Shown: positions 1-9,743 of the stretch, piece by piece
Numbering within the stretch: the stretch's first letter is position 1
Layout: each line of letters begins with the position of its first letter
Notes under the pieces: model-generated
What the model saw: only the letters and a program-made list of their open reading frames with translations
What the model was told of the DNA's origin: nothing
Databases searched by the model: none
Made by a program: the position numbers and the translations under genes
NCBI GenBank assembly: GCA_037074765.1
Contig: JBAMDO010000190.1
Coordinates: 1-64,000 of the forward strand
Reading direction: 5' to 3'
Length of the DNA: 64,000 nucleotides
From: Mansonella perstans
Lineage: Eukaryota; Nematoda; Chromadorea; Rhabditida; Onchocercidae

Positions 1-597
1 GAGGTATGACATTTCAATTTAATACATGTGACATGAGGACATACCCCGATCGGCAGAAATTGGAAAAAGAATTGTTATAACTTATTTGATGATGATTTGC
101 TATTTAACAACCCTACTTGCTATTTAACACCCTTGATAAATTTAAATGTTCATTTCAGTTTTTCTAATTTTTTACATTACTGAAAATTTTCATATCAGAT
201 AGATTATCGAACTATTATATAATTTGATCGAACCCTGAAAGATTCAAAAAAAGCGAGCAGATGCGTGAACAACTGTTTTGGCATTCTTCTGTGGTAGAAG
301 CTGTTTTTTCGTAAGAGAAATCCTCGACTGATTTCGGTGAACAAAGAATATGAAAATTAATTTCACCAGTCATATTACAGAAAATAAAATTGGAAAAGGC
401 AATAGGTGTAACTGGCATTCACAGTGATGACTGCATGCTGGAGTTATGGAAAAAATAGGGATATGTCAGAAATCCTTTTGTCAGACGGCAACTTTTTGCT
501 CACTTTGTCTAAATTGTCAAAAACCACCTAAGGCCAGACTGTAGATCTCTTGCAACTTTAAAGGTCCGAATTCTTGGTTGTCTATACATTTCAATAC

Positions 598-605
598 TAT
601 AAAAA
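598..605 (+). promoter_or_regulatory. TATA box-like element, copy A
   Basis: TATAAAAA, conserved in copy B as TATAAAAG at 8027. It stands about 280 bp upstream of the small ORF ending at 1064, which is followed at once by AATAAA, so it could drive a compact transcript. There is no transcript evidence. Confidence 0.45.
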
Positions 606-875
606 GGATGGAGTCAACCACAGCAGAGCTCAATTCTGCTCCCAAATTTAATGTTATCTCGACGCTTCACAATTCTCTGAAACACGAAATTCTCCATTTT
701 CTCCACCAATAAGAAACTCACCTATAATTGTATATTCGTATTCTCTGTATTCGCTAAGAAAACTATTAATGCCATCAATAAACTTTATCATGCATTTTGT
801 CAAACAAACTTCATCATTAACTTTCCCTATGAAATTTTCCTAACCAAAGATGAAATATTTTTTTGCGACCTGCAG

Positions 876-1064
876 TTGATGGCAATGTTAATTTTTGTTA
901 AGAGATTTTATTTGAGAGCTCCGTATGGAGCTGATTTTCATGTTTACCCGGCCGCTTATCCTATTGTGACTGTTTCTCATGCTACTGATTGTGGGCGTGG
1001 AGGAGGAAAATTACAAGTGTCGGCGACTTTGTATTATTTGAGGCAAGCTGATGTATTGAGTTAA
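876..1064 (+). pseudogene. Small ORF of compact unit, copy A (shortened)
   Basis: This is the copy A counterpart of the 98-codon ORF at 8197-8493. The last 60 residues are identical, including the GADFHVYP stretch. Upstream, one base is missing in copy A (near 780: AAACTTT against AAACCTTT in copy B), so the longer frame is broken and only 62 codons remain open from an internal ATG. An AATAAA follows at 1074. Product not recognised. The missing base may be real decay or a sequencing error, because other single-base differences cluster in the first 500 bp of the window. Confidence 0.35.
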
Positions 1065-1073
1065 TTTTGTTTG

Positions 1074-1079
1074 AATAAA
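1074..1079 (+). terminator. AATAAA polyadenylation signal, copy A small unit
   Basis: AATAAA ten bases after the TAA of the small ORF; conserved at 8503-8508 in copy B. Confidence 0.4.
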
Positions 1080-1100
1080 AGTTTTATGTTGGATACTGTG

Positions 1101-1156
1101 TGTTACAGACGTGGGTCTGTAACAGACCTGTAACGGTCTGTAACAGGTCTGTAACA
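1101..1156. repeat. Palindromic GTCTGTAAC repeat, copy A
   Basis: Contains a perfect 10-base inverted repeat (TGTTACAGAC / GTCTGTAACA) around a GTGG loop, followed by two or three further direct copies of the GTCTGTAAC word. The transcript or the single strand could fold into a stable hairpin. It lies just after the AATAAA of the small unit. Function unknown. Confidence 0.7.
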
Positions 1157-1818
1157 TTTGACTCGTCATGATTTTTGACTCTTCTTGTTTCACTCACCAT
1201 CACACTTAACAAAAATGTAATTAAAATAATTTATTGAAAGTTTCCAGGTGAAAAAATTATTCCGTTAATATGCTTTTATGAAAAGCTCATTGTGAAATTA
1301 CACAATTTTTATATAAAAAATATTCAGTACAGAGCTGTAACTTTCATTTCTCTGAATGAAATGCGAAATAAAGGATTCCAATTTTGATCTTGACTGGAAC
1401 TGATTAAAATTTTTCACCATAAAAGGCCTAACCTTTTCGTTTAGTCTCAAAGCCAATCTTTCTGTTGCCAAAAAAAGTTTTCATTTAGTTCTGTCGTTTT
1501 ACATTTTCCATTATTATCGAAACTTAACAAAAAGAATCGTTGGATTTATTTTCGCTGTTTTGTTCAATCACCCAAATTTAAATCCAAGTGTTCTATACAT
1601 AGCATTACCATTACTCATTGAAAAAGCATGCCGTAAATTAGTCCTATGAAAATATTAATATTTAAACAATAGCATTTTATGAATTATTTGAAAAAATGCA
1701 TGCTTTCGCAGATTTACTAAACTTGCATAATAATTAAATCCATTCAGTAAAACGTCCAAGAATTTCAAAATATTTATGATAGAAATTAGTTTGACGATTA
1801 AATTTACTGAATATATTT

Positions 1819-1829
1819 TTAATTTGCAG
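1819..1829 (+). promoter_or_regulatory. Splice or trans-splice acceptor before secreted-protein ATG, copy A
   Basis: The acceptor TTTTTAATTTGCAG ends five bases before the ATG at 1835, with no convincing upstream coding exon. This is the arrangement expected for spliced-leader addition or a 5' UTR intron. The same site is present in copy B just before 9744. Confidence 0.55.
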
Positions 1830-1834
1830 GTAAA

Positions 1835-4588
1835 ATGAATTTTGAATTTCTCGCTGTCTTTACACTTTTTGTGGCCCATGCAACTGCAATCAATATCACT
1901 TCAACAGGTAGATTATCTGCACTTCAGCAAAATGATTCGAAGTGATATCCACTGTACATACTTGGAAAACTGAGTGATGCATTTACTATTTAAATATCTG
2001 AAGAAATATAGGCACAATGAAAATTTAATTGGAATTTCAGGAAGAAGAGACAACCAAACATACGATGAAGATCCATTACAGAAAACGTTTGTTCGTACTC
2101 CAGAAGGAACGATTATTGCTGAATATTTAGCCAAAGGAGATTTACAAAATATGGCGTTAGTAATATTCTATTTGTGTGCAAATGCTCCTTAAAGTTAAAT
2201 CATGTCCACTAAATTCCGTTATTTCACATACTAGTCATTGCAAGTGTGAAGCAAATTGCAAGGAGTTAAAAACTTGAAATTAATTGGTTGACAATAATTA
2301 CAATGAATAGTTTTTTAACATCATTTAACAGCGAAATTCCTGTCATGTCTGAATCTGCAAACTTCGTGTTAAATCGTCGATCCAGAATACTGTATTATCG
2401 GGATGGCAAAATAACTCCACCATACCTTACGAAAGCATATGAACTCGTATCTCGAACAAATTTTACCAATCTAGGGGTATGTCTCTTTTTATTACTTTAA
2501 GTTTGAATTTAACGAAACAATATCGATTAGAAAGCTCAGTTATTTTGTTTTCAGAGGGTTTTCCTCATCTAATTGTCTAAAATTTAAAGAAATTTCGGCT
2601 TTCATTGGTTTACAATGCTAATTTCGCTTCCTCAGCTTTCTAATAGCATAAAAGGAAGAAAAATCCGGCAAAAGTCAGAAATGAATTTGTACAAAGGGAA
2701 GATTTGACGACGTTATTTCATAAATTTTAAACTTAAGCACAGATTAGACTTCATGGCACACCATTGGTCGCCGTATCAAGCTATTTTGTTTGGCAGTGAA
2801 AAGCCGCTGAATATAACTGTCGACCCGTTTTTATGCAATCTATTGATGTTGACGTCTCAGGAAAATCATCTAAAGATATTCGAAATAATCCCAGATGGTT
2901 AGAAAATTGTAGTGAATTTTTGAACTGACCATAATTAATTAATGAATGACGTTAAATTAGTACTTAGCAAACAAAATAGCTCGGATTATACAGTTCTAGA
3001 TACGGATGTCATAATTATCCCGAATGAAATGAAAGAAAAAGGAAGTCCAATGAATGGAGTGATTATTCCGCACAGTCGCTATTCAGGCCTTCTTATCCAT
3101 AATATTCGTATGAAAAGCATCTTCTTCCATTCCATGCGAATGGAAGGCATCCTGTTGGTCATTCTTTATATTTACAGAAACAAACTATAATCAATGTGAC
3201 TTTTGATTATGCTGTAGTTAAGTGATGTTGAAATTCAACTGTTTTAATACAAAGATTGCAGTACTCTTAATGTCACTATCACATCGTCATCACATTGAGT
3301 GACAATGTGACTTCTCTGTCTAATATAATAAGAACAGTATAAGACATAAAATTTAATTTAGAAGTATAATTAGAATGTAATTCATTGATCTCCACAAGAC
3401 CGATAAAAAATATGTCGAATATAAAAAATATGTCGAAGTTGGCTGTTGTCATATTTGTTTTTGATTTATAATCTAATTTTTTAGTGATGGAAGTTATAAA
3501 TCATTGATCCAGAGCCATGAAAGGAAAGGAGTGAGTTTATTAAAAATCAACAGATAAGATGTGCCCCTTGAATCAATGCTTTCCATCTTCTAATGGATAA
3601 ACATGACATTTAGGCACCACTGAAGTTAGCCATTGTGATTAGTAACAGCGATCCAGTAGATGCTAGAAATCGATGGTTAAAAGCAGCCGGAATTATCAGG
3701 AATGATTTTAGTAGCGTGCCAGTTTGCGTTGTTGCTCAACCGGATACTCGAAAAGTGTGAGTCAGATTTGGTAATTTCTTGGTTAAGAGATAAATCCGAA
3801 GCAGATTCAGGAATGTTTGATGGAGTTCCAAGCATTAATTTGATAATTGCGATGTTGGACTAAATAATAAAATCAATATTATATCAGTTATGATAGACAA
3901 CGACTACTTTTATCGTTGTTTCAAGGAATATTGTAGTGAAGAAAATTTCAAAGGGCAGCAGAACAACTTGGTCTTAATGTTTCACGGAGCTGACGTACAT
4001 GCATCGACCCTTGTTGTGAATAAAAATGACACCAAAGAGATGTTGAAAACAAAGTTTGAGGACTGGAAGGTTTGACGTTTTTATGGACTCTAGTTCATGT
4101 TTAATCCCAATCGTTAATGTTGAAAAGTCGCTTTCCATTAAAATTTTATAAGTATTGTTTAATTTCACGTGGCTTCACGTGCTGTTGACACTTTCCAAAA
4201 TATGCTCTTTTGGATGCTAATTTTGTGAAATTATCTCTTCTGCAGAAGAAATTGTTCTTCCTTGACAGTCATGAAACAATGGCGTTCCATTTTACAGTGG
4301 TCAATGGGACTGAGCCTGAAGATAGTGAAGAGATATTCAGGTTAGATATTCAGAATTTTTAACGGGATGTTTGTGGTAGTTTGAGAAAATGAATTAATAC
4401 ATTTTTTTTTTTGCAGTAATGCATTCTCAGACATTCCTCTAAGCACGTTGCGTTTACTTGATGAAACATCGACGACTGGAGTAAGCTATGAAGTTCAAAC
4501 TGGTTTCCATGAGGGTCCCGTTTATGTAATTATTGGAGTTGCAAATACGGCCGATAAAATCGAATTACGGAAAATCCTCAGCAGTTGA
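1835..4588 (+). CDS. Predicted secreted protein of unknown family, copy A (10 exons)
   Basis: I do not recognise the family. The first exon encodes a signal peptide (MNFEFLAVFTLFVAHATA), so the product is probably secreted. Proposed exons: 1835-1907, 2041-2155, 2332-2476, 2738-2897, 2961-3153, 3485-3530, 3614-3756, 3888-4069, 4246-4340, 4417-4588, about 440 codons. All introns are GT-AG. N-glycosylation sequons (NIT, NFT, NIT, NSS, NGT) are spread along the chain. The exon 4 end (GATG|GTTAGA) and exon 5 end (CT|GTTGGT) were chosen by phase. One join does not work: exon 7 ends in phase 2, but the open frame of exon 8 (MIDNDYFYRC... to FEDWK, in frame with exon 9) needs one carried base. Either a small exon is missed, a base is wrong, or the gene is already shifted. 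Copy A is otherwise free of stops. Its tandem neighbour differs mainly in exons 2-8. Confidence 0.6.
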
Positions 4589-4639
4589 TACCATAAAAAT
4601 ATTGTTATTGTGATAACATTTGATAAAATATACAAACAA

Positions 4640-5528
4640 ATTGTTCATTTGAAATGTCGAATATATATCTAAAAATACTGCTGCTTATTGTCCAAAAGTT
4701 CCGAAAAAAATTCATGCAAAATATCTTAAACAAGATGATTTACATGAGTTCTCTCTTTTAATTATGGTAGCTTTTTTGTGTGCAAATCTGATCAAATGCG
4801 GAATGTAAATCACAAAGTAGTGAAATATGAAATGTTATCATCTACCTTTCATGGAATTGAACCGAACAATGAAGTCTAAGGAAAATTAATGGAATTAAAA
4901 GAAATTGCACTATGTAATTTTAAGAAAATTGATGAATCGGTGCATTTTTCAAGTTTTTCAAATATCGACTATATTTAATTCACAGAATTATGAACTTCAT
5001 CTAACAAAATAATCAAACTACAAATATTTTTCAATATATTGCAAAAAATACAAAAAACCTAATTATATATGCACTGAATTTGATGAACATGTGATTATCT
5101 TCGTATTGTGGAAAGCATATTTACAATCTTTTTAGGATTGCTCTGTTGCTTGATTCTTTATTGGCCATAAGATATTTGCGTTGAATGGGTGAAATCTGAA
5201 AGATGCTTGAGTCCAGTGATTCATTAGTCAAAACAATATTTAGATAATCACATTCAGCAATTCATCGGTGCTTCTTAAACTTTTGATATTTTTTTGGTTA
5301 TGATGACACATTCCTCGGATAGCACCATCTAAAAAGAAATGAGGGTCAGTATTATAGTGTTAATATCTTTGATTTGTTGCAAGATTCGTCATGCATACCA
5401 TACTTTGTCTGCAGTTTTAAAATGCGCAAAAGTAGATCAGTCTGCATCTTGGTCAGAAAGTCAAAAAGTTACAATTATCGCGAGAGGATTTGTAGTTGAG
5501 TTGTAACGGGGATATAAAGTTTAAAAGT
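4640..5528. other. Copy A-specific non-coding segment
   Basis: About 890 bp after the secreted-protein gene that has no counterpart in copy B. The shared text breaks after AAAATATACAAAC and resumes at AACTTGAAGTAAATG. I see no ORF of note and no terminal inverted repeats or target duplication. It may be an insertion in A, or a deletion in B healed by AT-rich filler. Confidence 0.6.
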
Positions 5529-7370
5529 AAAGCAAACTTGAAGTAAATGTTTTCTCGTTTGTTACAATAAGATGATAATCCGGTGTAAAAAAAATCGCCA
5601 GTAGAGTTGCTTATTATTGGGTAAATTAAATGCAATGCTCGAAATTTTGAATAATAACAAAAAACTGTTGAACAATACATATTCAACAGACAACAATGTT
5701 CAGCAGTATAAGAGGAAAAAGTTATAGATGATAAGCATAATTAAAGTTGAAGTGAGGCAGGAAAGAATTGTTTTAAATTAACGAAATAAAAAATCAAAAG
5801 AAGAAGGGAAGAGTTTTTGAGTCAATTATAATAATTAACAGTTAATTGTCGAATGACATGACCTATAGATAAAATAATGAATATAACCAATATAATGAAT
5901 ATAACCAATATGTCAAAATCAAAAATTTTCAAGGAGAGTATTGCAAATATGTTTCTAGCTCAATAAAATATGCATTTGTTTTGTATGATAATATGTAAGA
6001 AGATTACAGCAGGAAATTATTGTTGCAAAGCAAGAAATAGTTACTAAAAAATCCGTCAGCAAATCAAAGATCATCCATTTGGTTGACAACTTGACATTGC
6101 ATGCTTATGAAGAATCGGATAAATAATCGCTTGTTTAACAATAAATTAACAACAAATTTAACAGAGAAGCCAATTTTGCCAATGAATATTGCTGTAATTA
6201 CTGTTGTGCTAACAGTGCTAATTTTCATGACAATGATTATTACCATTACTGTAATTTTTATATTCTGTAAGCTCATCTGATTTCCTTTAAATTGTAAAAA
6301 CATTAAGAAATTAAAAATATTTGCTTGACATTTTTCTTGTTGATTTTAATTTGAGACTTTGTTTGTTGATTGTTTGTTAACTTTTGTTAATTTTGTTAAT
6401 TGTTTGTTAATTTGCGACTACAAGTTTTTCATTTCTGTTATAGCCACATTCTGTATGTCTAAATGTTCACCTTCAAGTTATATCACTGCCAGTTAATATG
6501 TTTCGCCTTCCGAGTATAATACAGGACAGTAAAGAAATTGTTTTAAAACTCCTATATCAAACTGAGATAATGGAATTAAATGCTGCATTCTGATGACAGC
6601 ACCAAAGATGTTATGGCATTTGATTCTCATACTTTTGCGTGTGTTCCCTGAATTATGCACTAATTGTTGATTCTTTTTCACTAATTTTTCAGTTTATTTT
6701 TGAGTTTTGAATTTAAAAATTTAAGACCAATAAATGGAAAATAAAACCGTAAGCAGGATTGTGAAATAATGATGGATAAGCTTTTTTTCAGGTTTCTTCA
6801 AATGGCATTCAAGCGTTACTTGATGCTTTTCCAATATCTAATTATTCTCAGGAAATGAAGGTTGCTAATTCTCTTTTTATCTTTGTTAAATTATTTTTTC
6901 CTGAAACTTACTTTACTTAGATGGTAATACTGGGAAGATTGCTTTGTCTAATAGTTGTTTAGAAAGCTTGCTACAGACATTTTTACATTATTTTTACATT
7001 ATTTGGACTTCTCTCTCTTTCAAATATTACCGTGAATATTTTCAGTAAAAAAAGAATGCGTAGTAGAGACGGAGAAAGAATGATTAGTGGGAATGGAAAT
7101 TAATTTAGCTGAAAATGATAATTAATTAGTTGTGTTAATAATTTCCAAAATGAATTTTCAAACATGTCTATGCGACAGAGGTATAACGGCATTTTCTAAT
7201 CAAAGCCATTGAGGGTAAATTCTTCTGATTTGTTGCTATTCTTAATGTTTATCGAATTTAATTGAGTAAAATAACTATAATTAATAAATCAAGATTTAAA
7301 CATAACTGCCTCAATACTGTAATACCGTAGAAATTAACCATATTATCAGTTAAAATGACGAACACTTATT
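5529..7370. other. Non-coding end of copy A and spacer between copies
   Basis: 5529-6672 is shared almost identically with copy B (12640-13766) and has no supported gene; short open frames here are not coding-like. It includes an 18 bp direct repeat (AATATAATGAATATAACC type) at about 5876-5912. 6673-7370 is unique AT-rich spacer in which I see nothing. Confidence 0.6.
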
Positions 7371-7450
7371 AATACACGTGACAGAGATATGACAATTTCA
7401 ATTTAATACATGTGACAGAGGTATGACAATTTCAATTTAATACATGTGAC
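7371..7450. repeat. 34 bp tandem repeat at the left edge of copy B
   Basis: Units begin at 7371, 7405 and 7439 with AATACAYGTGACA and continue with GACAATTTCAATTT; about 2.4 copies. It marks the left junction of copy B and may have taken part in the unequal exchange that made the duplication. Confidence 0.75.
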
Positions 7451-8026
7451 ATGAGGACATACCCCGATCGGCAGAAATTGGAAAAAAAGGAATTGTTATA
7501 AACTTATTTGATGATTGATTTGCTTATTTAACAACCCTACTTTGCTTATTTAACAACCCTTGATAAATTTAAATGTTCATTTCAGTTTTCTAATTTTTTT
7601 ACATTACTGAAAATTTTCATATCAGATAGATTATCGAACTATTATATAAATTTGATCGAACCCTGAAAGATTCAAAAAAAGCGAGCAGATGCGTGAACAA
7701 CTGTTTTGGCATTCTTCTGTGGTAGAAGCTGTTTTTTTCGTAAGAGAAATCCTCGACTGATTTCGGTGAACAAAAGAATATGAAAATTAATTTCACCAGT
7801 CAATATTACAGAAAATAAAATTGGAAAAGGCAATAGGTGTAACTGGCATTCACAGTGATGACTGCATGCTGGAGTTATGGAAAAAATAGGATATGTCAGA
7901 AATCCTTTTGTCAGACGGCAACTTTTTTGCTCACTTTGTCTAATTGTCAAAAACCACCTAAGCCAGACTGTAGATCTCTTGCAACTTTAAAGGTCCGAAT
8001 TCTTGGTTGTCTATACATTTCAATAT

Positions 8027-8034
8027 TATAAAAG
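8027..8034 (+). promoter_or_regulatory. TATA box-like element, copy B
   Basis: TATAAAAG, matching copy A at 598. It lies 163 bp upstream of the ATG of the 98-codon ORF (8197-8493), which is closed by an AATAAA. Confidence 0.45.
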
Positions 8035-8196
8035 GATGGAGTCAACCACAGCAGAGCTCAATTCTGCTCCCAAATTTAATGTTATCTCGACGCTTCACAA
8101 TTCTCTGAAACACGAAATTCTCCATTTTCTCCACCAATAAGAAACTCACCTATAATTGTATATTCGTATTCTCTGTATTCGCTAAGAAAATTATTA

Positions 8197-8493
8197 ATGC
8201 CATCAATAAACCTTTATCATGCATTTTGTAAAACAAACTTCATCATTAAATTTCCCTATGAGCTTTTCCTAACCAAAGATGAAATATTTTTTTGCGACCT
8301 GCAGTTGTTGGCAATGTTAATTTTTGTTAAGAGATTTTATTTGAGAGCTCCGTATGGAGCTGATTTTCATGTTTACCCGGCCGCTTATCCTATTGTGACT
8401 GTTTCTCATGCTACTGATTGTGGGCGTGGAGGAGGAAAATTACAAGTGTCGGCGACTTTGTATTATTTGAGGCAAGCTGATGTATTGAGTTAA
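8197..8493 (+). CDS. Small protein of unknown function in compact TATA/ORF/AATAAA unit, copy B
   Basis: A 98-codon ORF, intact in copy B, between a TATA box (8027) and an AATAAA (8503-8508). It is less AT-rich than its surroundings, particularly the last 60 codons. There is no signal peptide and no clear membrane segment. The stretch FYLRAPYGADFHVYPA faintly resembles the YGxDFxVYP region of the tRNA-splicing endonuclease (SEN2/SEN34/EndA) catalytic fold. The following histidine and lysine cannot be placed with confidence, so I do not assign that function. Alternatives are the last exon of a larger gene (an acceptor-like GACCTGCAG occurs at about 8295-8303) or a remnant of a mobile element. 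Copy A retains only the C-terminal 62 codons. Confidence 0.35.
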   Translation: MPSINLYHAFCKTNFIIKFPYELFLTKDEIFFCDLQLLAMLIFVKRFYLRAPYGADFHVYPAAYPIVTVSHATDCGRGGGKLQVSATLYYLRQADVLS

Positions 8494-8502
8494 TTTTGTT
8501 TG

Positions 8503-8508
8503 AATAAA
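8503..8508 (+). terminator. AATAAA polyadenylation signal, copy B small unit
   Basis: AATAAA ten bases after the stop codon at 8493; same position in copy A. Confidence 0.4.
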
Positions 8509-8529
8509 AGTTTTATGTTGGATACTGTG

Positions 8530-8585
8530 TGTTACAGACGTGGGTCTGTAACAAACCTGTAACGGTCTGTAACAGGTCTGTAACA
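8530..8585. repeat. Palindromic GTCTGTAAC repeat, copy B
   Basis: Same hairpin-forming array as at 1101-1156, with one base change (AACAAACC for AACAGACC). The main inverted repeat around GTGG is intact. Confidence 0.7.
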
Positions 8586-8811
8586 TTTGACTCGTCATGA
8601 TTTTTGACTCTTCTTGTTTCACTCACCATCACACTTAACAAAAAATGTAAATTAAAATAATTTATTGAAAGTTTCCAGGTGAAAAAAATTATTCCGTTAA
8701 TATGCTTTTATGAAAAGCTCATTGTGAAATTACACAATTTTTATATAAAAAATATTCAGTACAGAGCTGTAACTTTTCATTTCTCTGAATGAAATGCGAA
8801 ATAAAGGATTC

Positions 8812-8910
8812 CAATTTTTGATCTTTGACTGGAACTGAATTAAAAATTTTTCACCATAAAAGGCCTAACCTTTTCGTTTAGGTCTCAAAGCCAATCTTTC
8901 TGTTGCCAAA
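8812..8910. repeat. About 98 bp direct repeat, left member (partner 9278-9376)
   Basis: The text running from TTTTTGATCTTTGACTGG to TCTGTTGCCAAA occurs at 8812-8910 and again at 9278-9376. The two members flank an inverted segment. Copy A has a single version (about 1380-1475). Confidence 0.85.
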
Positions 8911-9230
8911 AGTAATTACAGCAATATTCATTAGCAAAATTGGCTTCTCTGTTAAATTTGTTGTTAATTTATTGTTAAACAAGCGATTATTTATCCGATT
9001 CTTCATAAGCATGCAATGTCAAGTTGTCAACCAAATGGATGATCTTTGATTTGCTGACGGATTTTTTAGTAACTATTTCTTGCTTTGCAACAATAATTTC
9101 CTGCTGTAATCTTCTTACATATTATCATACAAAACAAATGCATATTTTATTGAGCTAGAAACATATTTGCAATACTCTCCTTGAAAATTTTTGATTTTGA
9201 CATATTGGTTATATTCATTATTTTATCTAT
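8911..9230 (-). repeat. Inverted copy of 12966-13304 inserted into copy B
   Basis: 8911-9230 is the reverse complement of 12966-13304, lacking one 18 bp unit of the source's direct repeat. It carries the copy B-specific base (GCTAATGAAT, where copy A has GCCAATGAAT at about 6178), so it came from the 3' end of copy B rather than from copy A. It is flanked by the 98 bp direct repeat and by a short run of TTTTTGATAA repeats (9231-9280). Non-coding. Confidence 0.85.
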
Positions 9231-9743
9231 TGGTTTTGATTTTTGATCTTTGATTTTTGATAATTTTTGATTTTTGATAATTTTTGATCTTTGACTGGAA
9301 CTGAATTAAAAATTTTTCACCATAAAAGGCCTAACCTTTTCGTTTAGGTCTCAAAGCCAATCTTTCTGTTGCCAAAAAAAGTTTTCCTTTAGTTCTGTCG
9401 TTTTACATTTTCCATTAGTTATCGAAACTTAAACAAAAAGGAATCGTTGGATTTATTTTCGCTGTTTTGTTCAATCACCCAAATTTAAATCCAAGTGTTC
9501 TATACATAGCAATTACCATTACTCATTGAAAAAGCATGCCGTAAATTAGTCCTATGAAAATATTAATATTTAAACAATAGCATTTTATGAATTATTTGAA
9601 AAAATGCATGCTTTCCCAGATTTACTAAACTTGCATAATAATTAAATCCATTCAGTAAAACGTCCAAGAATTTCAAAAATATTTATGATAGAAATTAGTT
9701 TGACGATTAAATTTACTGAATATATTTTTAATTTGCAGGTAAA

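Larger units (their letters stand above)
1..6672. repeat. Tandem duplication unit, copy A (left end cut by window)
   Basis: Base 1 aligns with base 7419, and similarity to copy B runs to about 6672 (13766 in copy B), where the shared text ends just after the stretch ATTGTTGATTCTTT. The unit holds a small TATA/ORF/polyA unit (about 598-1079), a palindromic repeat, a secreted-protein gene (1835-4588) and non-coding DNA. Flanks (1-1900 and 5530-6672) and exons 9-10 are nearly identical to copy B, while exons 2-8 are diverged. Copy A contains about 890 bp (4640-5528) absent from copy B. Because the window opens inside the unit, further copies may lie to the left. The duplication is read directly from the sequence; its exact left limit is unknown. 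Confidence 0.95.

Noticed and set aside
225..245. GGGTTCGATC on the minus strand, resembling a tRNA B box.
   Set aside because: No A box or cloverleaf can be formed around it. I found no tRNA or rRNA gene in the window.
608..712. 34-codon ORF starting MESTTAEL with faint similarity to the NAP1 N-terminus (also at 8036-8140).
   Set aside because: It starts two or three bases after a TATA box, so its ATG would lie upstream of the expected transcript start. The similarity is only a few residues and no partner exon can be joined.
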